The position numbers were made by a program, and so were the translations under genes. From Thermoplasmata archaeon (GTDB taxonomy: Archaea; Thermoplasmatota; Thermoplasmata; Sysuiplasmatales; Sysuiplasmataceae), in NCBI GenBank assembly GCA_021796175.1, contig JAJYOM010000013.1, forward strand, positions 1 through 19,271: 19,271 bases of DNA, read 5' to 3'. Below, one piece after another: positions 1 through 6,805 of this stretch. Within the stretch, counting starts at the first letter, position 1. Each line of letters starts with the position of its first letter. Under the pieces are notes generated by a model. It was given only the letters and a program-made list of their open reading frames with translations. It ran no database searches and had not been told where the DNA came from.

Positions 1-787
1 CTATCTCCTTCTTCGTCGGGTGCGTCATGTGGATGAGGATGTCTGGCCTGAAATGGCTCATGAGCCTCTCCACTTCGGTTCTCCCTGTCATCTCGAGTGA
101 TGCACGCACCGTTTCAACCGTCTCGGCTGCATGCACTGCCCTCCGTCTGTCTGTTGCGCCTGATATCTGTTCCAGCGCCCTGTCAGTGTATTCATTTGCA
201 CCGCTGATGGCAACGCCATCATAGGACACGGCCAGTCTTCTGAAGTCATCCATCTCAGCCCTGGTGTAGGACGCATTTCTCCTGATCTGGCCGCTGTTGA
301 AATATCTGGCTGGTCTGCAAAAGCTGCTCAGAATGCTCACCGCACTGCCCTTCAGCCTACCGAGCAGACCATTTGTTTCCTCGTGAAAATTCAGTGCTGT
401 GGTTATGCCCGCTTTCACCATTAGCGTCAGTGCATCATCCATCGCATGCAGACGCGCACGGCTGCTCAGTCCCTCCAGCCCAACCTTCTTGAGGCCGTGG
501 ACAGGATGCACAAGCTCCACCATGCTCCTGCCACTGCCAACGTCTTTCAGCGGTGCGTCGTTGAGGTGTATGTGCGCATTGACAAGTCCGGGGATAGCGA
601 GCAATTCCCTCCCGTCAATAACGGCTGCCCCGCTTTTCCCCTGCCACCTGCCAATTGCCTCAATCCTGCTGTCTTCAATGACTATGTCCACATGCTCCCT
701 TATTTCAAGTTCCCTGCCAAGGAGCGCTGTTGTGTCCCTGATGACCGTACGTCTGGCTGCCGGAGGAGAGGCACCGTGACCAGTCAT
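1..787 (-). CDS. Amidohydrolase-superfamily protein, C terminus outside window
   Basis: The frame runs from an ATG at 787 off the left edge, so only the first 262 residues are present. It shows the layout of cytosine/guanine deaminase and chlorohydrolase-like amidohydrolases (COG0402 type). There is a short N-terminal beta domain, then PGLVNAHIHLND (about residues 66-77) carrying the first two metal-ligand histidines, a KAGITTALNFHEE segment, and later HAAE and LIHMTH, which fit the third and fourth metal-site histidines. The final Asp motif would lie beyond the window. The start is preceded by a GGGAG-like ribosome site and lies 11 nt after the ribH stop, so it is very probably the third gene of the ribB-ribH operon. 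The family hydrolyses or deaminates C-N bonds in heterocycles. Substrate is not deducible; the operon suggests a pterin/pyrimidine intermediate of riboflavin synthesis, which is inference. Confidence 0.85.
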   Translation of the reverse strand, partial: MTGHGASPPAARRTVIRDTTALLGRELEIREHVDIVIEDSRIEAIGRWQGKSGAAVIDGRELLAIPGLVNAHIHLNDAPLKDVGSGRSMVELVHPVHGLKKVGLEGLSSRARLHAMDDALTLMVKAGITTALNFHEETNGLLGRLKGSAVSILSSFCRPARYFNSGQIRRNASYTRAEMDDFRRLAVSYDGVAISGANEYTDRALEQISGATDRRRAVHAAETVETVRASLEMTGRTEVERLMSHFRPDILIHMTHPTKKEI

Positions 788-798
788 AGCTCTCCCGC

Positions 799-1263
799 CT
801 ACCCGATTATGGCAGGATACTTCCTTTCGTCCTTCTTCCTCAGCTGCCTCAGTCCCGAAAGCATTTTCAGCGCTGAATCAACTGCCCTGGCTGCATATTC
901 CTCTGCCCTTTCAACCCCCTGCTCCCACGACATGCCTGGTCCTGAGACACCAAGGGCAACGGGCTTACCGTGCTTGACCGAGAGGCTGGCCACGCCGGAG
1001 GCAAGTGCCGCTGCTATAACCTCGTCATGTCTGGTGTCTCCGGCGACAATCGCTCCAAGTGTGACCAGCGCATCCACATCGCTCCTGGCTGCAAGCTCAT
1101 CTATGAAAAGTGGCATATCGAACGCACCGGGAACCCTGCACACATAGCGCACCTCGACCCCGGCCTCTTTGCACCGCGCCACTGCAGATTTCAGCATCCT
1201 GTCCGTTATCTCACCGTTGAACTCCGAGCAGATTATCGCGATGCCGGACTTCTCATCAACCAT
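799..1263 (-). CDS. ribH: 6,7-dimethyl-8-ribityllumazine synthase
   Basis: Lumazine synthase condenses 5-amino-6-ribitylaminouracil with 3,4-dihydroxy-2-butanone 4-phosphate in riboflavin biosynthesis. The 154-residue protein shows the family landmarks in order: SEFNGEITDRML near the N terminus, VPGAFDMPL (about residues 44-52), and VTLGAIVAGDTRHDEV with the conserved catalytic His79. A C-terminal helix runs SWEQGVERAEEYAARA. The ATG at 1263 is chosen because the family begins just before the first beta strand and a GAGGGG ribosome-site-like sequence lies 9 nt upstream. An upstream in-frame ATG at 1299 would add 12 residues and overlap ribB. The gene sits 13 nt after the ribB stop. Length and motifs are typical of archaeal RibH. 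Confidence 0.96.
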   Translation of the reverse strand: MVDEKSGIAIICSEFNGEITDRMLKSAVARCKEAGVEVRYVCRVPGAFDMPLFIDELAARSDVDALVTLGAIVAGDTRHDEVIAAALASGVASLSVKHGKPVALGVSGPGMSWEQGVERAEEYAARAVDSALKMLSGLRQLRKKDERKYPAIIG

Positions 1264-1276
1264 GGAAACACGCCCC

Positions 1277-1975
1277 TCAGTGCAGGTGGGACCCTTCAAC
1301 GAGTATCAGGCCGTTGTCACGGGCGTATTGTCCGGCATCCTCTAAGCCGAGCGATCTGTGTGTTCTTGCGTCCAGCATTTCGCACACGACTGAGGCGGGC
1401 GGAAGTCCGGCAATCCTCATAAGCCTTATGGATAGCTCAGTGTGTCCCCTCCTCTCAGCCAGTCCACCCGGAGCCTCTATCAGCAGCGGAACATGTCCCG
1501 GTGCCTTGAGCGTCGAGGCGAATTGCCTTCCGGCATCACCTTTGCCCCCGGCCACAATCTCCGCGACCCTCCCTATTGCCTTGACTGTGGCGCTCCTGTC
1601 TGCATCAGTGACGCCTGTAAATGAGTTCCTGTGGTTGAGCGTTATAGAGAAGGCCGGCTTGCCGCCATAGGGCGTGTCCGTCTCTATAATGGAGGAAAGC
1701 ACCGGATAGGAAGCTGCCGCCCATGCGAGTACGTCGTGCATGAAGGGCAGGCCAACTGCTCTGGCGACATCGTTTCCAATCGCGGAGCAAATTAGACCGC
1801 CGGCAGCCGACCTCAGGTGACTGATGCTTTCCGGGCCGCAGTGAATTGCCGGGTAGACGAGGTCAACCTCGTTTTCCCTGGCTGCGGAATCATGTATCAT
1901 AACCGCCCTGCCTTCCCTCAGGGCCGCGGCCGCCTTCAGGACAACAGCCGGTTCTGCCTCGTACATCTCATTCAT
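1277..1975 (-). CDS. ribB: 3,4-dihydroxy-2-butanone 4-phosphate synthase
   Basis: RibB converts ribulose 5-phosphate to 3,4-dihydroxy-2-butanone 4-phosphate plus formate and supplies the four-carbon unit used by RibH. The 232-residue protein has the acidic-loop motif HDSAARENEVDL (about residues 28-39), RSAAGGLICSAI, the FTGVTDADRSATVKAI block, the APGHVPLL segment and the C-terminal RRGHTELSIRLMRIAGL motif with its conserved histidine. It is a monofunctional RibB without a fused GTP cyclohydrolase II domain, as usual in archaea. The ATG at 1975 is preferred because a TATA-like box at 1997-2004 is centred about 25 nt upstream, which predicts a leaderless message; an alternative ATG lies three codons downstream. 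First gene of the operon with ribH and an amidohydrolase. Confidence 0.96.
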   Translation of the reverse strand: MNEMYEAEPAVVLKAAAALREGRAVMIHDSAARENEVDLVYPAIHCGPESISHLRSAAGGLICSAIGNDVARAVGLPFMHDVLAWAAASYPVLSSIIETDTPYGGKPAFSITLNHRNSFTGVTDADRSATVKAIGRVAEIVAGGKGDAGRQFASTLKAPGHVPLLIEAPGGLAERRGHTELSIRLMRIAGLPPASVVCEMLDARTHRSLGLEDAGQYARDNGLILVEGSHLH

Positions 1976-1996
1976 GATAAATGTGTAGTGAGCCTG

Positions 1997-2004
1997 TTTA
2001 TAAA
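1997..2004 (-). promoter_or_regulatory. TATA box of the ribB operon
   Basis: The palindromic octamer TTTATAAA is centred about 25 nt upstream of the ribB ATG at 1975, the usual archaeal TATA-to-start distance for leaderless transcripts. It sits in an AT-rich intergenic region. Assignment rests on spacing and sequence only. Confidence 0.6.
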
Positions 2005-2012
2005 GAAGTTAC

Positions 2013-2043
2013 TACAAACATTGTTGTTACAATGTAGGTTGTA
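2013..2043. promoter_or_regulatory. Dyad-symmetric candidate operator upstream of ribB
   Basis: A perfect 7-bp inverted repeat, ACATTGT / ACAATGT with a 4-nt spacer (2018-2035), is extended by TACAA / TTGTA once a 3-nt bulge on the right arm is allowed. It lies about 8 nt from the ribB TATA box on its upstream side, where an archaeal regulator would compete with TBP/TFB. Archaeal riboflavin genes are known to be controlled in some lineages by the bifunctional riboflavin kinase/regulator RbkR; whether this dyad matches its motif cannot be judged here. Confidence 0.45.
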
Positions 2044-2124
2044 TATGATTACGTTCACTGGACAAAGTAATCAGTACGAAAAATGAGTACCCGGTATGAA
2101 AACGGATTTATTCAGTGCCGCGCC

Positions 2125-2133
2125 AAATAATAT
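2125..2133 (+). promoter_or_regulatory. Possible TATA box for the 2160-4204 gene pair
   Basis: AAATAATAT is centred about 30 nt upstream of the ATG at 2160, compatible with a leaderless or near-leaderless transcript. No convincing ribosome-binding sequence precedes that ATG, which fits. The assignment is tentative. Confidence 0.35.
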
Positions 2134-2159
2134 GTACATGGCAGTAATGGTTAACATGG

Positions 2160-2711
2160 ATGAGCAGCAGGTTCGCAGGATATGCTCGGCTGATGGCGGG
2201 CGCTCTTCTCGGTGCGACAACCGCGCTGTCAATTTTCTATCTTACTGGCCTGATAACCACGATAGGCAGCTCGCTTGAGATACCTTTCATACTTTCGGGG
2301 TTTCTCATAGGCTCGGTGCTCCTTCCAGTTTTGGGCCAGCAGATCTTCAGCCGCAGCAGACTGCTTGTGGCAGTATCATTCCTTTCCATACCGGCGGTGT
2401 TTAGCGCGATATTCCTGTTCGTCAGCAGCACTAAGATTGTGAGCAACTACGAAATGCTGGCCCTCTCCTTTCTTGCCGTCGGGGGCAATATATTCACCTC
2501 ATCCCTGTACACTTCCGGCCGCGAAGGCACGTTTGTTTCGGCGATCGGTCTCGGCCTCGCCAGCCTGTTTGTCATGACAGTGATGCTGATAATCTATGCC
2601 GCCCTGTTCGACAGCTACATGCCGCTGATAATACTGGCTTTCGGAATGCTGCTCCTCCTCCTGCTGCCAGTCGTCCATTTCACCAGCAGTGGAAGGGGGG
2701 TGAAGGAATGA
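2160..2711 (+). CDS. Six-helix membrane protein, function unknown
   Basis: The 183-residue product is almost entirely hydrophobic, with about six predicted membrane helices (roughly residues 10-32, 38-58, 68-90, 97-115, 126-148 and 152-172) separated by short loops, plus a short charged C-terminal tail (GRGVKE). No family motif or catalytic signature is recognised. The ATG at 2160 is the first reasonable start; an ATG 4 nt upstream is in another frame. Its stop overlaps the start of the following phosphoesterase as ATGA (2708-2711), so the two are translationally coupled and the membrane protein may assist export, anchoring or transport linked to that enzyme. That role is inference from coupling only. 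Confidence 0.75.
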   Translation: MSSRFAGYARLMAGALLGATTALSIFYLTGLITTIGSSLEIPFILSGFLIGSVLLPVLGQQIFSRSRLLVAVSFLSIPAVFSAIFLFVSSTKIVSNYEMLALSFLAVGGNIFTSSLYTSGREGTFVSAIGLGLASLFVMTVMLIIYAALFDSYMPLIILAFGMLLLLLLPVVHFTSSGRGVKE

Positions 2712-4204
2712 GTGCAAGGGAAAACGGCAGGGGACTCTCCAGGCGCGCCATTACTTTCCTGCTGTCGCTGATTACGGTTGCCTCCCTGTTGCTTCTCTCA
2801 CTCTCATCCTCCGGCGCGGTTGCTCCAGCCCGGAGCCATTCTGCCGGCTCAGTCACACCGATTAAGCATGTTGTAATAGTGACAATGGAGAATCACAGTT
2901 TTGACAATCTGTTCGGCGCCTACCCCTACGGCGGCAATTCGACAACCGGCATCTCAATAAGCAACCTTACCGTTCCTGTGAATCTCGCCTCTTCCGGCAC
3001 GGAAGGCAGACTGTCTGCTGTGCCCGACGGTGTGTTCTCAACACCTGATCCGGTTGAGGGATATACCGCATACCACCTCGACTGGAACAACGGGCTGATG
3101 AACGGATTCGCGCAGAATTCAGGACAGCAGTCAATGACATACTTCAATGCCTCCCAGATGGCACCCGAATGGGTCCTCGCCCAGCAGTTTGCGATCGGCG
3201 ATATGTATTTTTCATCCGCACTGACTGCAACAATGCCCAACAGGCTTTACAGCATCGCAGGCTATTCGCCGATAATAAACGACTACGGGCTGCCGCCTTA
3301 CATACCGTTCTCACAGTCCATATTCGGCGAACTCAACCATTACGGTGTCAGCTGGTCATACTACGTCGCCTATCCGGCCAAGGGGCTTGATGTGCTTTCC
3401 TACTTCAGCGGCATTTCGGGCCAGTCTGCCAATGTGAAGAGCTGGAACACATTTCTCTCGGAGCTTGGCAACAACACGCTGCCCTCAGTTTCCTATGTCA
3501 GCCCGATCGGGGTCGGCATACACGGCTACTCTCAGCATCCAAGCGACAATGTGGCAGTCGGTGAACTCTGGCTCTACAGGATTGTTGACAGCGTCATGAG
3601 GAGTCCGGAATGGAATTCAACTGCCATTTTCATAAACTACGACGAGGGCGGCGGCTACTACGATCAGGTGGCACCGCCGGTGACAGGCGGGCAGCAGCTG
3701 GGTTTCAGGGTGCCTCTCATACTCATTTCGCCATATGCAAAGGAGGATTACGTTTCAGGCACTGTTATGAACCACGCATCGCTGCTTGCATTCATCGACT
3801 ACAACTGGAACCTGCCTCCGCTCAACAGCTTTGTCTCTTACTCCAACCTTCCGCTGGATCTGTTCTACGGCCTGAACGGCAGCTATGGGCCCAGGCCTGC
3901 CATCGAGCTGCCGTCTGCGCCCGGCTTCGCCATGCCGGGAACGCTCTACTTCCAGCAGTCTACTGTTGCTTCCAACTCTCTCAGGTCCGTGTTCCCCGCC
4001 GTTCCGCAGATACCGTTCAGCCAGCTGCCTTACCAGCGGACCGGCTCATCTTCCGTGAACCTTTCCCAGTCAGGCAGCGCAGTCTACATAAAGCACAACA
4101 CGGCCTACACGCCGTTCTATGAGTCAGATGCAATGATCGTGACACTGCTTGCCGCTGTACTCGCCGGTTCCTACCTTGTGATGTCGCCGGCGAGGAGGGA
4201 GTGA
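2708..4204 (+). CDS. Secreted, membrane-anchored phosphoesterase (acid phosphatase / phospholipase C family)
   Basis: The 498-residue protein matches the phosphoesterase family of bacterial phospholipases C and AcpA-type acid phosphatases (PF04185). An N-terminal hydrophobic segment (about residues 17-38) is a signal peptide or anchor. It is followed by HVVIVTMENHSFDNLFGAYP, the family's opening metal/nucleophile motif (Glu61, Asn62, Ser64, Asp66). Later come YSQHPSDNV, NYDEGGGYYDQVAPP (Asp312, Glu313), and GFRVPLILISPYAKED followed by MNHASLLAFI, all in the expected family order. A C-terminal hydrophobic helix (about 473-492) followed by ARRE suggests the enzyme is tethered with its catalytic domain outside the cell. 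Many NxS/T sequons fit surface glycosylation. It likely hydrolyses phosphate mono- or diesters outside the cell; the exact substrate is not visible. It ends one base before the convergent nob1 stop. Confidence 0.88.
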   Translation: MSARENGRGLSRRAITFLLSLITVASLLLLSLSSSGAVAPARSHSAGSVTPIKHVVIVTMENHSFDNLFGAYPYGGNSTTGISISNLTVPVNLASSGTEGRLSAVPDGVFSTPDPVEGYTAYHLDWNNGLMNGFAQNSGQQSMTYFNASQMAPEWVLAQQFAIGDMYFSSALTATMPNRLYSIAGYSPIINDYGLPPYIPFSQSIFGELNHYGVSWSYYVAYPAKGLDVLSYFSGISGQSANVKSWNTFLSELGNNTLPSVSYVSPIGVGIHGYSQHPSDNVAVGELWLYRIVDSVMRSPEWNSTAIFINYDEGGGYYDQVAPPVTGGQQLGFRVPLILISPYAKEDYVSGTVMNHASLLAFIDYNWNLPPLNSFVSYSNLPLDLFYGLNGSYGPRPAIELPSAPGFAMPGTLYFQQSTVASNSLRSVFPAVPQIPFSQLPYQRTGSSSVNLSQSGSAVYIKHNTAYTPFYESDAMIVTLLAAVLAGSYLVMSPARRE

Positions 4205-4205
4205 G

Positions 4206-4742
4206 TCAGCTCTTAATTGGCCTGCTCTTTCTTCTGCGTGTTATAAGCTTGCCGCCGCATATCATGCACTCCTTCGCGTCCTTTGTTGCGGAAACAGTGC
4301 CGCAGGACATGCACTTGAGCTCCCATTCGACATAATCCTTTATGGGGGGAAGGTAGAGGGACCTGAACTCGATGCCTGCAGCCCCGGCAATGTTCTGCAT
4401 TGAGTAATCCTCTGTCACAAGCACGGCCCGCAGCTCCTTCGCAAGGGAAAGAACCTCAAGGTCCGTTGGTGAAAGCCTGGTTATGTCACCCGATTCCACC
4501 GCTTTCTTCCTGATCCACTCGGAGCTGGCCCTGCCCGGTTCGGTAATCCTGAGCCTCGACTGGACGAACAGCTCAGCCCTCTCTGTCCTGTACACCCGCC
4601 TCAGCTCCCTGACGACTAGCGGTGTGGAATACAGGATACTGTCGGCCGGATAGTCGGTTGCATTGTAAATGGCGCTGGTGTCAAGCACAAATACCTCGGC
4701 TGCACTCTTCCGTCCTGCAGCTCTGTCCGATGCTTCTGTCAT
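4206..4742 (-). CDS. nob1: rRNA maturation endonuclease Nob1 (PIN domain plus zinc ribbon)
   Basis: Nob1 cleaves the 3' end of pre-16S rRNA late in small-subunit assembly. The 178-residue protein has an N-terminal PIN nuclease domain starting at VFVLDTSAIYN with catalytic Asp21. VVREL carries Glu46, SPTDLEVLSL carries Asp94 and VTEDYSMQNIA carries Asp112, the acidic metal-binding set. A zinc ribbon follows, with CMSC (Cys144, Cys147) and CMIC (Cys159, Cys162), then a basic tail RRRKSRP suited to RNA binding. Domain order and length fit archaeal Nob1. The start overlaps the glyA stop (ATGA arrangement at 4739-4742), so translation is coupled to glyA. Confidence 0.93.
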   Translation of the reverse strand: MTEASDRAAGRKSAAEVFVLDTSAIYNATDYPADSILYSTPLVVRELRRVYRTERAELFVQSRLRITEPGRASSEWIRKKAVESGDITRLSPTDLEVLSLAKELRAVLVTEDYSMQNIAGAAGIEFRSLYLPPIKDYVEWELKCMSCGTVSATKDAKECMICGGKLITRRRKSRPIKS

Positions 4743-5941
4743 GCGTAGCTTATCTTGAATCTTCGTCTGAGCTTATTTGCCTTGCTTTTCACATGCCCGC
4801 CGTTCATAGCTTCCTTCACTAGCGACGCCACCTCCCTCATCTCCCTGTCGCCCATTCCGAGCCTTGAAACCTCGGAGGTGCCTAGCCTGCCTGTCGTATC
4901 CACAATTATGTCGTTGGACTCCAGCATTCCCGAAAGGCTGCCGAAGGTGAACCCGGTCCGTTCCAGCGATGGCTGGTCTATGAGCAGCTGATGAGACCTG
5001 GAATAGCCAAGCGATGAGAATTTGCATTCGAAGCCTGCCGCGTGCAGATGCTTGCCTAGAGAGGCCGAGTTTGACTGTATCTTCGCCGCGTACCTGGCGC
5101 CGTGTCTCTTCATCTCCAGCAGAGCCTGTGCTACGCCTGCAATCCTGTTCCAGTGCGCGTTGTCAATTATCCTCCAGGTGGTGTTCCTTCCGAACTCCTT
5201 CCAGATGCCGTCATCCGCAGTTATGAACAGGCCACCCTGCGGTCCCGGGAGACTCTTGTGTGTGCTACCCACAACGATGTCAACGCCATCACCCACAGGG
5301 TCCTGGAACTTCCCTCCCGTCACCAGTCCCATGACATGGGAAGCATCGTACGCCAGCACAGCACCGGCATCGTCGCATGCACTCCTGATCGCCTTCAGGT
5401 CGTACGGAAAGAGTATGAAACTCTGGCCAAGTATCACAAGCCTGGGCTTTGCCTCCTCAATGCTTGTGACGGATGCATCGGTATCAAGATTCCATCTTTC
5501 CCTGTCGAATGGAAGCGGTCTGTAATTCAGCGAGAAAATATCAGGTATGTATCCGCTGCCGTATCCGTCATAGCCGCCATCTGCAGAAGGCACTGCCATG
5601 ATGGTGTCACCCTTCCTGCAGGTGCTGGCAACCATCAGAAGCGATGCAATATGTCCGGACATCGGCTTGAGTGACGCGTGGGCACCGTGAAAGAGCGACG
5701 AGGCAGTCTCTTCCCCCAGTGCCTCAACCTCGTCCAGATACCTGGTTCCGCCATAGCTGTTTGATGCGCCGCCGTTTGTTATGTACTCGTTGCTCCTCAG
5801 CGTATAGCGGCCGGCCATATCAGTCGACAGCACCGAGCGCACAGCGTCGCTGAGTATGTTTTCGGATGGCTGGAGGTTGATGCACTGCTTCCCCCTCCAG
5901 CTGTCATGTGCCCTTATAAGCTCCTGAACCTTCGAGGGCAT
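4739..5941 (-). CDS. glyA: Serine hydroxymethyltransferase, divergent archaeal type
   Basis: SHMT is a PLP enzyme interconverting serine and glycine with a tetrahydropterin-type one-carbon carrier. The 400-residue protein shows LQPSENILSD (about residues 23-32, the counterpart of the ASEN motif), KPMSGHIASLL, YDASHVMGL with the PLP-contacting Asp199/His202 pair, and GSTHKSLPGPQGG with the Schiff-base Lys229. It is somewhat shorter than bacterial GlyA (about 415-420 residues) and several canonical motifs are altered, as in some archaeal SHMT branches, so cofactor preference cannot be inferred. It starts 9 nt after the small coiled-coil gene and overlaps nob1, making a three-gene operon. Confidence 0.9.
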   Translation of the reverse strand: MPSKVQELIRAHDSWRGKQCINLQPSENILSDAVRSVLSTDMAGRYTLRSNEYITNGGASNSYGGTRYLDEVEALGEETASSLFHGAHASLKPMSGHIASLLMVASTCRKGDTIMAVPSADGGYDGYGSGYIPDIFSLNYRPLPFDRERWNLDTDASVTSIEEAKPRLVILGQSFILFPYDLKAIRSACDDAGAVLAYDASHVMGLVTGGKFQDPVGDGVDIVVGSTHKSLPGPQGGLFITADDGIWKEFGRNTTWRIIDNAHWNRIAGVAQALLEMKRHGARYAAKIQSNSASLGKHLHAAGFECKFSSLGYSRSHQLLIDQPSLERTGFTFGSLSGMLESNDIIVDTTGRLGTSEVSRLGMGDREMREVASLVKEAMNGGHVKSKANKLRRRFKISYA

Positions 5942-5950
5942 GTTTTCACT

Positions 5951-6163
5951 TCAGTTGTTCGGCCCGTATCTGTCCTCAAAATCGGGAAACTGAATGCCCG
6001 AGTATTCTTCATCCTCGTCAGTATCAATAACCATATTGAGCAGCATGTTGACGATTTCCTTCATCTCCCTTATTTCTCCCTTGAGGGAGTCTATCTCCTG
6101 CTTCAGCTGCTCGTTTTCCTTCTTGCCCACTGGCTTCTTCCTCAGTACTTTGCTGTTAGGCAT
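5951..6163 (-). CDS. Small coiled-coil protein, function unknown
   Basis: This is a 70-residue protein with three parts: a basic N terminus (KVLRKKPVGKK), a central amphipathic coiled coil (about residues 15-46, with leucine, isoleucine and methionine at heptad positions), and an acidic, proline/aromatic-containing tail (DTDEDEEYSG... DFEDRY). No family is recognised. Biased composition in three blocks, a GTGAGG ribosome-site-like sequence 11 nt upstream of the ATG, and tight spacing (9 nt) to glyA support a real gene rather than a chance frame. It heads the operon with glyA and nob1. It could be an oligomerisation or adaptor factor; this is a guess from the coiled coil only. Confidence 0.7.
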   Translation of the reverse strand: MPNSKVLRKKPVGKKENEQLKQEIDSLKGEIREMKEIVNMLLNMVIDTDEDEEYSGIQFPDFEDRYGPNN

Positions 6164-6200
6164 CTTGAATGCTGCCTCACAGCGACTCTATCGCACTATG

Positions 6201-6210
6201 CTTTTAACTT
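6201..6210 (-). promoter_or_regulatory. Possible TATA box of the coiled-coil/glyA/nob1 operon
   Basis: On the minus strand this AT-rich core reads AAGTTAAAAG. It would place transcription start near 6180 and give a leader of about 15 nt that contains the GTGAGG ribosome-site-like sequence before the ATG at 6163. Based on sequence and spacing only. Confidence 0.35.
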
Positions 6211-6241
6211 TTTGTGTTTGGCTTTTCGCAACAGGTGCCGG

Positions 6242-6802
6242 TCATGCCACTCCAACTCCGCCGTAGTCGTCAGCTATCTTCCTCTTTTCGTATCTTTCGC
6301 ATTCCTCGCAGTAGAGTGACTTGTCCTTCAGCTTGAGTACTGACCTGCATCTTCCGCAGTGAGCAAGGACTACGCCCAGGTGGCCGTTCACGGTTGTAAG
6401 CTGGGTTGACGGCTCCGACTGTGTTACTTCCGCCCTTATCACGTCGCCCACTCTTACTGCCGAGCCCACTGTCTCCACATACTGCGATGAGATGCTCGAG
6501 ACATGGAGCGTCGCCTCTGTCTCTCCGGTTATCTGCCGGGTGGCTCCCTCTATGGACAATATGTCGCATATGGCCATTGAACTCTTGACGTCCGTTATGG
6601 CAGCGAGAACCCTGTCCTTCTTCTTCGGTTCTGTTATCGGGTTTCTGGGAGTCACCAGTGCAACCCTGTTCTTCGTGTCGAGTGTGAGATGACCAGCCTC
6701 AGACGCAATTATCTTGCCGTCAGTTTCATAAGTTCCCTTTCCTGGAACAAACTCCTCTGCAATAGCGACAATTTCGCCGGGGACTACAAACTTCTCTTCC
6801 AT
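6242..6802 (-). CDS. csl4: Exosome RNA-binding cap subunit Csl4
   Basis: Csl4 forms part of the cap of the archaeal RNA exosome and recruits or binds RNA substrates. The 186-residue protein has the three-part family architecture. An N-terminal domain begins VVPGEIVAIAEEFVPGKGTY, typical of Csl4. A central S1/OB-fold RNA-binding domain (about residues 60-130) follows. The C-terminal zinc ribbon has Cys149 and Cys152 in HCGRCRSV and Cys165 and Cys168 in YCEECERY. It starts 3 nt after the methylase stop and is preceded by an AGAAGGA ribosome-site-like sequence inside that gene, so the two are one operon. Pairing of an RNA methylase with an exosome subunit suggests a common role in RNA processing. 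Confidence 0.95.
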   Translation of the reverse strand: MEEKFVVPGEIVAIAEEFVPGKGTYETDGKIIASEAGHLTLDTKNRVALVTPRNPITEPKKKDRVLAAITDVKSSMAICDILSIEGATRQITGETEATLHVSSISSQYVETVGSAVRVGDVIRAEVTQSEPSTQLTTVNGHLGVVLAHCGRCRSVLKLKDKSLYCEECERYEKRKIADDYGGVGVA

Positions 6803-6805
6803 GTT

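Noticed and set aside
446..1147. 233-codon plus-strand open frame over the amidohydrolase and ribH
   Set aside because: It spans two well-supported minus-strand genes and its composition is that of an antisense shadow.
1976..2159. FMN riboswitch upstream of ribB
   Set aside because: The predicted transcript is leaderless, leaving no room for an RFN element, and its conserved helices are not seen; the dyad lies upstream of the TATA box and is a DNA-level site.
2096..2278. 60-codon plus-strand frame ahead of the membrane protein
   Set aside because: It overlaps the hydrophobic gene in another frame, lacks a ribosome site and contains no recognisable feature.
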